The position numbers were made by a program, and so were the translations under genes. The notes beneath the pieces were generated by a model. The model did no database searches. It saw nothing but the letters and a program-made list of their open reading frames with translations, and had not been told where the DNA came from. A DNA stretch of 18,970 nucleotides from an uncultured Clostridia bacterium. Its GTDB lineage: Bacteria; Bacillota; Clostridia; Oscillospirales; Oscillospiraceae. Positions 6,772 through 12,878 of this stretch are shown piece by piece. Numbering within the stretch: position 1 is the stretch's first letter; each line of letters begins with the position of its first letter. The stretch spans positions 1 to 18,970 of the forward strand of contig CALERM010000219.1 of assembly GCA_937907715.1 (NCBI GenBank). The letters run 5' to 3'.

Positions 6772-8036
6772 CCTTCGTCCCTCCCGGGCTTGTCCGCATC
6801 TAAGACGAGCCGCATCGCCCAGCGCGGAATGTTGATATCGTCATAGCGGTAGCGCAGCATCACAAACGCGACGGGGTAGGCAGGTTCGTGCTCGGGGAAC
6901 ACGCCGTAGCCGTCAGTAAAATACAGAACGCCGCCCAGATGCGGCAGCTCCCCGTTTTCGACCAGCTCGTCGATGCGCCGCAGTGCCGGACGAAAATCCG
7001 TCCCTCCGCCGCCATACAGCTCCAGATGATCCAGATACCACTGAAATTCCTCGAGATTCGTCACCAACGCGTCCTGCTGCACCTCGCAGTCGCATTGCAG
7101 AATGTGCAGCCGGAAGCGGTCGAAAAACAGCCGCTCGCGCAGCAGGATATCGTGGACCGCGCGCAAGAACCAGCCGGTCAGCCCGCGCGAGCAGGACGCC
7201 GACGTGTCAAGCACAATCGCAAGCTCCCGGAGCTTGCGCTCCTCGGAGTATTCCAGCGGCTCAATAAGCGCCACGCCGTCATAATGCGCCATGCCGTAAG
7301 CGTACCACGAATAGGAAAAATCGGCGTCGCTGACATGCCGGTTCTCCCGCAGGACCGAAAACGCCCGCAGGAGCCCTGCAAAGCGCACATTGTTTTCCGG
7401 GCAGTCCAGAACCGGGAGCTTCACCCCCGCCGTGCCGGAGCCGATTTTCGGCTTCTCCTCCTGCATGAACGGACGGAGCTTCTCCTTCTGCCGCCGCCAG
7501 ATGGCAAGCGCGCCCGCGCCGTCTGCGCCGGACGCCGGAAGCCTTGATCGCTCCTGCGCCGCGCTCCAGAGGGCATGATCATCCTGTTCAAAAAGCGCCC
7601 GAAGCGTTTCGCGCGGAACGGGGAAATTTTCATCCAGCTGCGCGCAGATCGCCGAAGCGGAAAACGCCGTTCCCTTTCTGAGCGCGTAAAACGCCCTCGC
7701 CTGCGTTTCATCCAGCGTCTGCCCCAGAAGCCTGTTTGCCAGAAAGCCGACTGTCATGTCACAGGCAAGGCTCCATGCCTGCGCGTCTATTCCCCCGCGC
7801 TGCCAGGGGTGCAGCAGCATCGCGTGCAGCACGCTGTGAAGAAGCGTCTTTTCCGCCGCCTCCGGCTGCTTTACCGCCTGCTCCAGAAAGGCAGCCGGCG
7901 CGTAAAAGAACCGTCCGTCGGTGCCGGTTTTCTCCCCCTCGCGCCAGTCAAGCAGCCCCAGCGGCAGCGCCAGCAGCGGCAGCCTTTCATAGAGCCTGCC
8001 GCGCAGTATCTGATAGAGCCTCGCGCCGTCTGCCAT
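6762..8036 (-). CDS. VWA-like / putative metallopeptidase domain protein (DUF2201 type)
   Basis: 424 aa from ATG 8034-8036, which is preceded by AGGAGG with 7-nt spacing; an in-frame ATG at 8135 would add 33 unlikely residues. The N-terminal half resembles the putative metallopeptidase domain of DUF2201 proteins. Its histidine motif reads HSVLH (67-71) plus His76, so the catalytic Glu of HExxH is replaced by Ser and peptidase activity is doubtful. The C-terminal VWA-like domain has an intact MIDAS start DTSAS (Asp277, Ser279, Ser281) and a later TDG (FTDGYG). It should bind a divalent metal and act as adaptor for the MoxR ATPase encoded immediately downstream. First gene of the pair. Confidence 0.87.
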   Translation of the reverse strand: MADGARLYQILRGRLYERLPLLALPLGLLDWREGEKTGTDGRFFYAPAAFLEQAVKQPEAAEKTLLHSVLHAMLLHPWQRGGIDAQAWSLACDMTVGFLANRLLGQTLDETQARAFYALRKGTAFSASAICAQLDENFPVPRETLRALFEQDDHALWSAAQERSRLPASGADGAGALAIWRRQKEKLRPFMQEEKPKIGSGTAGVKLPVLDCPENNVRFAGLLRAFSVLRENRHVSDADFSYSWYAYGMAHYDGVALIEPLEYSEERKLRELAIVLDTSASCSRGLTGWFLRAVHDILLRERLFFDRFRLHILQCDCEVQQDALVTNLEEFQWYLDHLELYGGGGTDFRPALRRIDELVENGELPHLGGVLYFTDGYGVFPEHEPAYPVAFVMLRYRYDDINIPRWAMRLVLDADKPGRDEGWI

Positions 8037-8060
8037 CTGCCCGCCTCCTTTGCTTTTTTC

Positions 8061-8069
8061 AGTATAGCA
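8061..8069 (-). promoter_or_regulatory. Extended -10 promoter of the VWA-MoxR unit
   Basis: On the minus strand the sequence TGCTATACT (8061-8069) gives an extended -10: TG, one base, then TATACT. No good -35 hexamer is seen 16-18 nt upstream (TTTTGC or TTTGCA at best), which is typical of extended -10 promoters. The predicted leader is short and contains AGGAGG. Confidence 0.5.
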
Positions 8070-8110
8070 CGAAAGATTTCCATGCAAAAGGAAAATCTTC
8101 CGCTTCCCGC

Positions 8111-8141
8111 AAAAAACGAACGATGCACCGCGCACCGTCCG
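8111..8141 (-). terminator. Intrinsic terminator of the broken transporter gene
   Basis: Read on the minus strand: CGGACGGTGC, a 5-nt loop, then GCATCGTTCG and TTTTTT (complement of 8111-8116). The 10-bp stem has eight Watson-Crick and two G-U pairs. It begins 14 bases after the transporter stop and lies upstream of the VWA promoter. Confidence 0.8.
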
Positions 8142-8155
8142 TTGGTTTCCGGTAT

Positions 8156-9108
8156 TTACGATAAAATTCCCGTCGACTGCAAAAACAGCACGAGCATCAT
8201 GACCGGCGCAATGCAGCGGATCATGACCGTATACACGCCTCTGCGCCGGAAGGTCTCGCCGTTTCGCTCCATCTCGCCGATGACGTACTGCGGCGATTTG
8301 ACCCAGCCGATGAGAATCGTGGACAAAAGCGCGATGAACGGCATCATGACGGAGTTGCTGATGTAGTCCATGAGATCCAGCAGCTGTCCGACCGAGCCGT
8401 TGGGAAGCGGCAGCTCAAAATAGAGCTTGCTGCAGCCCAGCGCGATGGCGGCGCTTGCCGCGAGATAAATGACCGAGAGAACCAGTACCGCCTTTTTGCG
8501 GCTGGTGTGGAAAATTTCCACACAGTTTGCCGCGATGGATTCCAGCACCGAGATGCAGGAGGTCAGCGTCGCGAAAATCGCCGCGAGGAAGAACAACGCA
8601 CCCACAAACGTGCCCGCTGCTCCCATCGCGTCAAAGACCTTCGGCAGCGAAATGAACATCAGGCTCGGACCTGCGCTCATGCCCTCGACGCCGGAGAAAA
8701 CATAGACCGCCGGGATGATCATAACGCCCGCGAGCAGCGCCACCAGTGTGTCAAACAGCTCGATCTGGTTGACGGATTTTCCGAGATTCACGTCTTTTTT
8801 CACATACGAACCGTAGGTGATCATGATGCCCATCGACACGCTCAGCGAGAAGAACAGCTGGCTCATTGCGTCGAGCAGAATCTGCAAAAACCGCTCGACC
8901 GTCAAGCCCTCGACGTGCGGCGTGATAAAATACAAAAAGCCCTGCAGTCCCGTGCGCGTCACGCCGTTTGCGTCCGTATTTTTGAGCGTCAGAGAATATC
9001 CGGCAATCACGACCACCAGCACCAGCGCCAGATAGACGATCAGGAAAAGTCCGCCGCCGCCAGCACAAAGCCGAGCTGCCCGGAAAAATGGTTGGATTTC
9101 TGTTCCAT
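8156..9108 (-). pseudogene. Sodium:neurotransmitter symporter (NSS) family transporter, internally deleted and frameshifted
   Basis: The gene starts at ATG 9106-9108 with a good site (GGAGCAGG). It encodes MEQKSNHFSGQLGFVLAAA, a normal start for bacterial NSS transporters, then runs within three codons into TGA. In the next frame the sequence continues GGLFLIVYLALV, the end of the TM1-TM2 region, and at once VVVIAGYSLTL, which looks like TM5. After that an intact frame covers TM6 onward (LSVSMGIMITYGSY, IIPAVYVFSG, ISNSVMMPFIALLST) to the normal C-terminus. The TM1 sodium/substrate signature (GSAVGLGN-WRFPY type) and TM3-TM4 are missing, about 150-160 codons by comparison with ~440-aa relatives. 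One junction lies in a GGCGGCGGCGG run. The product cannot be a working NSS transporter. The intact 3' part suggests a recent lesion or an assembly error. Confidence 0.85.
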
Positions 9109-9240
9109 GATACCTGCTCCTTGTTCTCGAGCATTTCCCGGAATATTTCCCGGGCGCGTAAGGTTTACGATATCATAAAACGTGCTGGAAGTAAACCGCT
9201 TTTTCCTTTACGAAGCGGCGATTGTGTGGTAGTATGATAA

Positions 9241-9267
9241 CAGCGTGAAGTGCTGCGCTTCACGCTG
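9241..9267 (-). terminator. Hairpin downstream of the YjjB-like gene, possible terminator
   Basis: A perfect 10-bp inverted repeat, CAGCGTGAAG (9241-9250) and CTTCACGCTG (9258-9267), with a 7-nt loop lies 19 bases after the minus-strand stop. The following minus-strand sequence, TTATCATACT, is only mildly T-rich, so termination may be weak or need Rho. The rest of the 9109-9286 gap holds the transporter ribosome site, a near-palindrome at 9137-9154 and a GGTTTAC/GTAAACC pair at 9162-9168 and 9191-9197. Confidence 0.5.
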
Positions 9268-9286
9268 CCAGAATTCTTCTGCGGTT

Positions 9287-9721
9287 TTACCCCCCGTGCT
9301 TTTGCATATACTGCCCGATCTGGCGGATGACCGCCACGGCGCAGATGCCCGCTGCAAGACCGACCGCCCACTGCCCCGTGAGAAGCGCGTAATGGCGCAT
9401 GTCCGCAAAGCGGCTCTGCACCAGCCCCAGCATCGCGTAATACGCCGAGCCGCCGGGAACGAGCGGAATGAGCGCCGGAAGCAGAAACAACGTCGCGGGC
9501 GTTTTTGCGATCTTCGCGGCAATTTCGCTGTAGGTCGCGGCAAACGCGCCCACCAGCACAAGAAGATAGAACACGCTCTGCACCCGGTCCTTCAGCAGCA
9601 GATAGAGCAGCCAGCTGAGCATACCGCCGACGGAAGCGGGAATGATTTTTTTCACCGGCACGTTCATCAGCAGGCAGTAGCCAGCGGTAGAAAACAGCGC
9701 CGTCAATAAATTTCCGACCAT
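9287..9721 (-). CDS. yjjB: Threonine/serine exporter family protein, YjjB-like small subunit
   Basis: 144-aa integral membrane protein with about four hydrophobic helices, matching the short ThrE_2/YjjB half of split ThrE-type exporters. Typical features are the N-terminal TALFSTAGYCLLMNVP, the ATYSEIAAKIAKTPATLFLLPALIPLVPGGSAYYAM core, and a Gly/Ala-rich last helix. It is separated from the YjjP-like gene by only 3 nt, so the two must be co-translated and together form the transporter. E. coli YjjP/YjjB exports succinate and the actinobacterial ThrE exports threonine and serine; the substrate here is unknown. The ribosome site overlaps the end of the upstream gene. Confidence 0.88.
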   Translation of the reverse strand: MVGNLLTALFSTAGYCLLMNVPVKKIIPASVGGMLSWLLYLLLKDRVQSVFYLLVLVGAFAATYSEIAAKIAKTPATLFLLPALIPLVPGGSAYYAMLGLVQSRFADMRHYALLTGQWAVGLAAGICAVAVIRQIGQYMQKHGG

Positions 9722-9724
9722 CTC

Positions 9725-10480
9725 TTACACCCCAAACAGATAGATTGCGCTGCCGAAGCCGATGGCAAGCATCAGCGCCAGAAGCAGCGACTCGACCATG
9801 CGCAGAAGCCCCGAAACCGTGTGCCCGACGAGCATGTCGCGCACCGCGTTCGTCAGCGCCGCGCCCGGAATGAGCAGCATAATGACGCCGATGGAGATTT
9901 TATCGACGTCCAGCGCCGGCACCCGCCGCCAGACGAACCAGATAAAGCTGCCCGAGACAAAGCCGACCAGCACCTGGAAGAACGCGGCGTTGCGGAACAC
10001 GGGCTGCACCTGCTGCTGCATGAAGCAGACCATCACGCCGACAAAGGCGGCAAGGATGCTGTCTGCCCAGGAGCCGCCGAAAAAGAGCGTAAAGCTCAGC
10101 GCCGTCACAACGCTTCCCAGATACAGCGTCTGCACCTTCGGCTTCTCCCGGTCGATTTTTTTCAGCTCCGCGCGAAATTCCGCCGCGCTGACCGGCTCGG
10201 TGCAGATCCGGCGGCTGAGGGCGTTGAGCCGTTCGAGCTTGACAAAGTCAAACGACGACGCTTTGTTGATGCGGCGCGTCTGCGTCAGCTCCACGCCGTC
10301 TTCAAACAGAATCGTCAGAACAATATCGGATGTGATGGCAAAGATGTCTACCTTCTTCGCCCCGTAGGCTCTTCCGAGCCGCGTCATGGTGTCTTCCACG
10401 CGGTTGATTTCCGCGCCGCACAGCAGCAGCATCTGCCCCATGTCCAGAAGACCATGTAAAATCTGATCGTGCGCTTCCAT
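9725..10480 (-). CDS. yjjP: Threonine/serine exporter family protein, YjjP-like large subunit
   Basis: 251 aa. A cytosolic N-terminal domain (about 1-115) has the family signature GQMLLLCGAEINRVEDTMTR followed by AYGAKKVDIFAITSDI. About five transmembrane helices follow, including LIPGAALTNAVRDMLVGHTVSG. It pairs with the YjjB-like gene to form the complete ThrE-type exporter. GGAGGTG lies about 5 nt before the ATG (10478-10480). It is the first gene of its unit, with a strong promoter upstream, and is divergent from nrdG. Substrate is uncertain: amino acids or dicarboxylates are both known for the family. Confidence 0.9.
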   Translation of the reverse strand: MEAHDQILHGLLDMGQMLLLCGAEINRVEDTMTRLGRAYGAKKVDIFAITSDIVLTILFEDGVELTQTRRINKASSFDFVKLERLNALSRRICTEPVSAAEFRAELKKIDREKPKVQTLYLGSVVTALSFTLFFGGSWADSILAAFVGVMVCFMQQQVQPVFRNAAFFQVLVGFVSGSFIWFVWRRVPALDVDKISIGVIMLLIPGAALTNAVRDMLVGHTVSGLLRMVESLLLALMLAIGFGSAIYLFGV

Positions 10481-10519
10481 CGCGCACCTCCTTCATGAGA
10501 TAGTATTTCCAAGGCAGAC

Positions 10520-10547
10520 ATTGTAACAGAACATCACCATTTGTCAA
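10520..10547 (-). promoter_or_regulatory. Promoter of the yjjP-yjjB unit
   Basis: On the minus strand a perfect TTGACA (10542-10547) is followed after 16 nt by TACAAT (10520-10525, 5 of 6 consensus). The leader to the yjjP ATG is about 30 nt. No comparable promoter is visible on the plus strand for nrdG, nor an NrdR-type box, in this 101-nt gap. Confidence 0.75.
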
Positions 10548-10581
10548 GGCAGAATCGCGCCGCGCGCGACGGAGGTTTTTT

Positions 10582-11094
10582 ATGAATTATGCCAGTATCA
10601 AATCCTGCGACATCGCAAACGGTCCCGGTGTGCGCGTGAGCCTGTTCGTCTCCGGCTGCACGCACCACTGCAAGGACTGCTTCAACGAAGAGGCATGGGA
10701 TTTTTCCTACGGTGAGCCGTTCACCGGCGAGGTCTCCGACCGCCTGCTTGCCATGCTCGCCCCCGGCTATATCCGGGGCATCACCTACCTCGGCGGCGAG
10801 CCGTTTGACCCGCGCAATCAGGAATCGCTGCTGCTGCTCTCGCGCAGAATCCGGCAGGAGCTTCCGGAAAAGTCCATCTGGGCGTTTACGGGCTATGTCT
10901 ACGGCAGGAATCTTCCGATGCTCCCCGGCGTGACGCAGGAGCTTCTGGAGCATCTGGACGTACTGGTGGACGGTCCGTTCATCGCCGCACAGAAAAATCT
11001 CTCACTGCGCTTCCGGGGCTCGAGCAACCAGCGCCTGATTGACATGCCGAAAACGCTCGCCGCCGGAGAAGTCATTCTCTGGCACGAAAAGTAA
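10582..11094 (+). CDS. nrdG: Anaerobic ribonucleoside-triphosphate reductase activating protein
   Basis: 170-aa radical-SAM activase that installs the glycyl radical on the class III reductase NrdD, using a 4Fe-4S cluster and S-adenosylmethionine. The cluster motif CxxxCxxC is Cys26, Cys30 and Cys33 (GCTHHCKDCFN). The SAM-contact motif is YLGGEPFD (about 71-78), and DVLVDGPF and RGSSNQRLID near the end are family-typical. GGAGG precedes the ATG with 6-nt spacing. nrdD, usually directly upstream, is not in this window; the upstream neighbour is a divergent exporter. It is followed 18 nt later by dut, which makes a small dNTP-metabolism operon. Confidence 0.96.
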   Translation: MNYASIKSCDIANGPGVRVSLFVSGCTHHCKDCFNEEAWDFSYGEPFTGEVSDRLLAMLAPGYIRGITYLGGEPFDPRNQESLLLLSRRIRQELPEKSIWAFTGYVYGRNLPMLPGVTQELLEHLDVLVDGPFIAAQKNLSLRFRGSSNQRLIDMPKTLAAGEVILWHEK

Positions 11095-11112
11095 TAAGAA
11101 CAGGAGAAGCTT

Positions 11113-11544
11113 ATGCCAAAAATCAGGATTCATTATTTTTCCCCGGACGCGCCGCGGCTGAAGCTGACCGGAACGGGCGACTGGATTGATCTTTACTGCG
11201 CGCAGGACATGACGCTGCACGCGGGAGACTTTGCGCTCGTGCCGCTCGGCGTTTCGATGCAGCTGCCCGAGGGCTATGAGGCGCGGACCGCGCCGCGCTC
11301 GTCGACCTTCAAGCGCTGGGGGTTGCTTCAGGCAAACTCCGTCGGTGTGATCGACAACAGCTACTGCGGCACGAACGACGAATGGAAGCTCCCCGTCTAT
11401 GCCACACGAGACACGACGCTTGAAAAGGGCGACCGCATCTGCCAGTTCCGCATCTTTGAGGTCCAGCCTGCCATCGAGTTTGAAGAGTGCGAGACGCTCT
11501 CTGACACGGACCGCGGCGGCTTCGGCTCATCTGGAAGAAAATAG
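11113..11544 (+). CDS. dut: dUTP diphosphatase (trimeric dUTPase)
   Basis: 143 aa, normal for the homotrimeric enzyme that hydrolyses dUTP to dUMP and PPi, keeping uracil out of DNA and feeding dTMP synthesis. All five dUTPase motifs are visible: 1, IDLYCAQDM; 2, APRSSTFKRWGL; 3, GVIDNSYCGTNDEW with the catalytic Asp; 4, KGDRICQFRI; 5, the P-loop-like RGGFGSSG at the C-terminus. AGGAG lies 7 nt before the ATG. Coupling with nrdG suits a shared role in dNTP pool control. Motif 1 has Tyr-Cys where many enzymes have Ala, a mild deviation. Confidence 0.94.
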   Translation: MPKIRIHYFSPDAPRLKLTGTGDWIDLYCAQDMTLHAGDFALVPLGVSMQLPEGYEARTAPRSSTFKRWGLLQANSVGVIDNSYCGTNDEWKLPVYATRDTTLEKGDRICQFRIFEVQPAIEFEECETLSDTDRGGFGSSGRK

Positions 11545-11551
11545 GATAATT

Positions 11552-11592
11552 CCCGGCGCAGCTCGCAATCAGCTGCGCCGGGGCGTTGTTAT
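11552..11592. terminator. Terminator after dut, possibly bidirectional
   Basis: A perfect 12-bp stem, CCCGGCGCAGCT (11552-11563) and AGCTGCGCCGGG (11571-11582), with a 7-nt loop. The plus-strand tail GCGTTGTTATT is T-rich but interrupted. The minus-strand tail is AATTATCCTATTTTC. It lies between two convergent stops. Confidence 0.7.
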
Positions 11593-12680
11593 TACGCAAG
11601 AAGCGTGATGTTCATGCAGATCGGATTGTGGTCGGAGTAGGCAAAGCCGGTGGATACGACCTCGCTGTCCGTCACTTTGACATTCGGCGAGACCAGAAAG
11701 CCGTCGACCGACAAAACCAGCTGCCCGTCGTGATAGGGTCCGTCCGCGTTGCGGACCGTGGGCACCGCGCCGTCTTTTCCCTGCGGCGCAACGAGCCGGA
11801 TGTCGGTCTTCTCCAGCAGATCAAAGCGAATCGGCTGCGCCCAGGTATAGCCCTCGGTGGAAATGCCGAAATACGCCTCGCTGCCGCCCTCCAGCAAATC
11901 CTTATTGAAATCGCCGCCGCCGACCACATAGTTGCCCGCTTCATATTCTGCCTGCATGTCGGACAGCAGCAGCTCCAGCTGCTCGTCGGCAATTTTTCCG
12001 TCGGAGGTGTAGGCGGACAGGTGCAGGTTATAAAGGCACAGCTCCTTCCCATTTGAGACCGGAATTTTCGATACGCTGTAGCACCGGTCAAGGTCTAAGA
12101 GCTTCGTCACGCCCGTCTCGACCGGCAGGCTCCGTCTCACCGCGCTGCGCACGCCAAGCTTTGAGACGGTCAGAAGCCCGGAATTGGACGCGCCGTGCGG
12201 CTGCGTGATGGGGTAAAACAGATACGCCGAGTGATAGTTCACGGCAAAGACGCTGTCTGTAGAAACGTCCAGACCGTCAAACGTGCGCAGCATCAAGCCC
12301 TCGTCGACATGGTAGCTCCGGTCGGAGTCGAAGTCGACCTCCTGCAGCAGCATCAGGTCTGCCTCCTGCGCCGCGGCAGTTTCTCCGATGGCGTTGAGAT
12401 TCTGTTTCAGCCGGTCTTTGGACCAGGCGCGCGATTCGGTGCCGCCGTCCATGAAAAAGCCGAAGTCCTCTTCATACGCGCCGAAGCCGATGTTCCAGCT
12501 GAGAATTTTATAGTCTGTTTCCGGCTCTGCCGTCCGGACGCCGCTGCTTCCGTGTGTGACGTCGAGCGCCTGGTTGTCTTCGATGCGCGAATACGTGACG
12601 AATACATAGCCCACATAGCAAAGCACGGCTGCCAGCACTGCCAGCAGCAGAATCCCGGCGATTTTCAAGACCTTTTTCAA
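11592..12680 (-). CDS. Endonuclease/exonuclease/phosphatase family protein, membrane-anchored
   Basis: 362 aa. The start is TTG (12678-12680) with GGGAGG 8 nt upstream; no ATG fits. Residues 8-28 form one transmembrane helix or uncleaved signal, so the rest is probably extracytoplasmic. The EEP fold motifs are all present: LSWNIG (Asn63), LLQEVDFDSD (Glu114, metal ligand), LYNLHLSAY, GGDFNKD, and the C-terminal SDHNPICM (catalytic Asp-His). The family hydrolyses phosphodiesters or phosphomonoesters in a metal-dependent way. An exported clostridial member could act on nucleic acid, phosphoinositol or phospholipid head groups; the substrate is not deducible. Single-gene unit, divergent from the flavodiiron gene. 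Confidence 0.9.
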   Translation of the reverse strand: MKKVLKIAGILLLAVLAAVLCYVGYVFVTYSRIEDNQALDVTHGSSGVRTAEPETDYKILSWNIGFGAYEEDFGFFMDGGTESRAWSKDRLKQNLNAIGETAAAQEADLMLLQEVDFDSDRSYHVDEGLMLRTFDGLDVSTDSVFAVNYHSAYLFYPITQPHGASNSGLLTVSKLGVRSAVRRSLPVETGVTKLLDLDRCYSVSKIPVSNGKELCLYNLHLSAYTSDGKIADEQLELLLSDMQAEYEAGNYVVGGGDFNKDLLEGGSEAYFGISTEGYTWAQPIRFDLLEKTDIRLVAPQGKDGAVPTVRNADGPYHDGQLVLSVDGFLVSPNVKVTDSEVVSTGFAYSDHNPICMNITLLA

Positions 12681-12713
12681 AGCAATTGCCTCCCGCAGGT
12701 TTTTCTTTCCGTC

Positions 12714-12742
12714 ATTTTACCCCATTTCGCAAAAAATTGCAA
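12714..12742 (-). promoter_or_regulatory. Promoter of the EEP-family gene
   Basis: On the minus strand TTGCAA (12737-12742) and TAAAAT (12714-12719) are separated by 17 nt. The leader to the TTG start is about 27 nt. Confidence 0.6.
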
Positions 12743-12770
12743 ACTGTCCGTGTACCGAAGAAAATAATTT

Positions 12771-12785
12771 TAATAATTATTATCA
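12771..12785. promoter_or_regulatory. Putative Fur/PerR-family operator
   Basis: TAATAATTATTATCA matches the 7-1-7 Fur box (TGATAATNATTATCA) at all but one defined position and the PerR box (TTATAATNATTATAA) at all but two. It contains the 12-bp palindrome TAATAATTATTA. It lies just upstream of the -35 region of the flavodiiron gene and about 30 nt behind the divergent EEP promoter. In Clostridium acetobutylicum, PerR controls flavodiiron and rubrerythrin genes, so PerR is the better guess by function and Fur by match. The region is AT-rich, which raises the chance of a random match. Confidence 0.5.
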
Positions 12786-12794
12786 AAATAATAC

Positions 12795-12823
12795 TGGTAA
12801 TTTTCACAAAGCTGTGGTATGCT
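12795..12823 (+). promoter_or_regulatory. Probable extended -10 promoter of the flavodiiron gene
   Basis: TGGTATGCT (12815-12823) gives TG, one base, then TATGCT. A poor -35 (TGGTAA, 12795-12800) sits 17 nt upstream. The leader is about 50 nt and ends with AGGAGG. Confidence 0.4.
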
Positions 12824-12878
12824 ATGGACAGAAGCAAACAGCCCCAAGGCTGATCCACGAATTTCAGGAGGAATGATT

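Noticed and set aside
5611..6846. 411-codon plus-strand open frame across the MoxR-like gene
   Set aside because: Antisense shadow; the minus strand carries Walker A, Walker B and a ribosome site.
8751..9134. Minus-strand 127-codon frame starting upstream of the transporter start
   Set aside because: It reads the transporter region in a wrong frame and gives no transporter-like sequence. The lesion is better described as a frameshifted, deleted gene starting at 9108.
10481..10581. NrdR box upstream of nrdG
   Set aside because: No sequence close to the 16-bp NrdR consensus is seen in the gap.
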